This document shows positions 5,399 through 6,460 of a DNA stretch of 6,460 nucleotides, piece by piece. The translations under genes were made by a program, and so were the position numbers. The notes under the pieces are model-generated. The model was given only the letters and a program-made list of their open reading frames with translations. It searched no databases and was not told the origin of the DNA. This stretch comes from CBFIDE01 sp965661265 (GTDB lineage: Bacteria > Bacteroidota > Bacteroidia > Flavobacteriales > Schleiferiaceae). The stretch is from NCBI GenBank assembly GCA_965661265.1, contig CBFIDE010000035.1, positions 1 to 6,460 on the forward strand, read 5' to 3'. The first letter of the stretch is position 1; every line of letters starts with the position of its first letter.

Positions 5399-6460
5399 TT
5401 AGTTATTTAAGATTACTTTCTTTGAAATAATTCCTTTGTCTGAAATGAACCTTACTAAGTACATGCCTTGCGCTTGACCACTTAGGTCAATGGTGCTATT
5501 TATAGAAGCTGAATTTATAAAGCTGCTTGATATTTTCTTTCCGTGAATATCTACAACTTGAATTTCCATTTCTATTCTGTTTGTAAGCAGTCCTTCTAAA
5601 TGAATAATTCCATTTGTTGGATTAGGTGAAATGCTTAAATCAGAAATCCAATCATTTTCTTCCAATCCTATTGTACAAGCTGAGCAAGATTCCCAACATA
5701 CAACTCCTAAGGTTGTGTCTGCTGAAGGAACTAAAACTCTGTTTGTAAATGCACCTACAGTTTTTGTACATGATGATCCAGCTGTAAGCTGCTCTTCAAT
5801 GTTCCATCCGTCTAGAGTATACTTAAATTGAATGGTGTCCGTAGGAACAGTAACTGTGATTTCATAGATAGAATCATTATTGGTATCTGTCATAACAGCA
5901 CAAGAGCCACACCAATTGTTAAATGAACCATTTAAATTTACTTCAGTAAAAGTTCCGGAGTAAACAGAAAGGTCAACTTGGAAAGTTACGTCTACGCTTG
6001 CTGGACTTGTGCCACAAGATGTACAAGACTCCCAACAAACTACTGGTAATACAGTATCCTTAGTAAGAGTAATGAATCTGTTTGTGAATTGGCCTGTTGT
6101 TTTAGTACAAGCCGTACCAGCTAGAAGAGTCTCTTCCCCTGTCCAGTTGTCGTAAGAAAACTTATACTCTGTTGAGTCAGCAGTAACAGGAATAGTGATG
6201 TCCCAAATTCCATCATTATTAGAATCAGATAATGGAGTACAACTTCCACACCAGCCATTAAAGTCACCATTTAATTCTGGAGTAGTGAAGCTTCCTGTAA
6301 ATTGATTCATATCAACCTGGAAAGTAACATTGTAAGTTCCTGGCGTTCCACCAGTACCCCCTGATCCTCCAAAGAATACATCGTCTAGGTAGAATATTTT
6401 AGCTGGAGTAGCTCCTGCAGTTCCAAAATCGTAGAATATAGAAGCCTGATCGTAAGTAGT
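5399..6460 (-). CDS. Secreted multidomain protein with CBM48-like repeats and T9SS sorting domain (N-terminus outside the window)
   Basis: The frame is open to the window edge, giving the last 353 residues. The ATG at 6310 is internal: the sequence upstream of it is clearly coding, and the first strand of repeat 1 (NVTFQVDM) spans it. The visible part begins with the end of another module (TYDQASIFYDFG...KIFYLDDVFFGG). This resembles the last strands of carbohydrate-binding modules in Bacteroidota polysaccharide-degrading proteins, where a Y-F-D-D-V ending is common. A Gly/Thr linker follows, then two six-cysteine early-set repeats (visible residues about 43-149 and 157-262). The end is a T9SS type A sorting domain (SISPNPTNG...GMYLVRFIS...KKVILNN). 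Both repeats match those of the gene downstream in order and cysteine spacing. The sorting domains have diverged, but the linker before them, EEN(D/N)WI, is kept. A catalytic domain may lie upstream, out of view. Export to the cell surface or medium is inferred from the sorting domain. Confidence 0.93.
   Translation of the reverse strand, partial: TTYDQASIFYDFGTAGATPAKIFYLDDVFFGGSGGTGGTPGTYNVTFQVDMNQFTGSFTTPELNGDFNGWCGSCTPLSDSNNDGIWDITIPVTADSTEYKFSYDNWTGEETLLAGTACTKTTGQFTNRFITLTKDTVLPVVCWESCTSCGTSPASVDVTFQVDLSVYSGTFTEVNLNGSFNNWCGSCAVMTDTNNDSIYEITVTVPTDTIQFKYTLDGWNIEEQLTAGSSCTKTVGAFTNRVLVPSADTTLGVVCWESCSACTIGLEENDWISDLSISPNPTNGIIHLEGLLTNRIEMEIQVVDIHGKKISSSFINSASINSTIDLSGQAQGMYLVRFISDKGIISKKVILNN
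5675..5992 (-). repeat. Six-cysteine early-set repeat 2 of the second paralogue
   Basis: The spacings between cysteines are 2, 43, 23, 3 and 2, identical to repeat 2 of the downstream gene. The acidic loop is D-T-N-N-D-S-I-Y-E, with one Asp replaced by Asn. Confidence 0.9.
6014..6334 (-). repeat. Six-cysteine early-set repeat 1 of the second paralogue
   Basis: The spacings between cysteines are 2, 43, 23, 3 and 2. The acidic loop is D-S-N-N-D-G-I-W-D. One residue is added between the loop and the E-Y-KF strand compared with repeat 1 of the downstream gene, which accounts for the 43 versus 42 spacing. Confidence 0.9.

Noticed and set aside
6308..6310. ATG at 6310 as the start of the second paralogue
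   Set aside because: Coding sequence continues upstream to the window edge, the ATG falls inside the first strand of repeat 1, and no signal peptide would follow it although the protein has a T9SS sorting domain.
4289..6334. Cysteine pairs (CGSC, CWESC-x-x-C) as a zinc or redox site
   Set aside because: The proteins are exported, where structural disulfides are more likely. The pattern is not that of a thioredoxin or zinc ribbon, and no thioredoxin-fold sequence surrounds it.
1..6460. CRISPR array, IS element, phage or toxin-antitoxin system
   Set aside because: No short regularly spaced repeats, transposase or integrase motifs, terminal inverted repeats or paired small toxin/antitoxin frames were seen; the repeats present are protein-domain repeats.

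Overview
The window looks like a chromosomal segment of a marine- or aquatic-type Bacteroidota (Flavobacteriia/Cytophagia-like). The reasons are AT-rich DNA, starts without Shine-Dalgarno sequences, TAnnTTTG-type -7 boxes, many lipoproteins, and two secreted proteins ending in type IX secretion (T9SS) C-terminal sorting domains. The species cannot be fixed from this window.

Layout. The first 130 bases are the 3' end of a formate--tetrahydrofolate ligase gene (fhs) on the + strand. From about 150 to 680 lies a gene graveyard. A + strand remnant carries an in-frame TGA and is cut off at its 3' end. It runs head-on into a - strand remnant that is also cut at its 3' end, as if one deletion removed the tails of two convergent genes. 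Next come two separate - strand transcription units, each with its own hairpin terminator: katG (787-3060), a catalase-peroxidase with an export/lipoprotein-like N-terminus, and a GatB/YqeY-domain gene (3295-3744).

A divergent + strand gene (3963-4226) encodes a small lipoprotein with a recognisable but shortened BPTI/Kunitz domain, which is unusual in bacteria. A strong bidirectional terminator separates it from two tandem - strand paralogues (4289-5278 and 5399-6460, the second cut by the window edge). Both encode T9SS-exported proteins built from two cysteine-rich CBM48/AMPK-beta-like early-set repeats and a C-terminal sorting domain. The partial one also has the end of another, probably carbohydrate-binding, module upstream.

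How it fits together. The genes do not form one operon: nearly every unit has its own terminator. The common theme is the cell envelope and exterior: an exported peroxidase, a candidate protease-inhibitor lipoprotein and secreted binding proteins. I see no phage, IS element, CRISPR array, tRNA or rRNA. I found no convincing complete new system. The best candidates for novelty are the Kunitz lipoprotein and the six-cysteine repeat family of the tandem paralogues.
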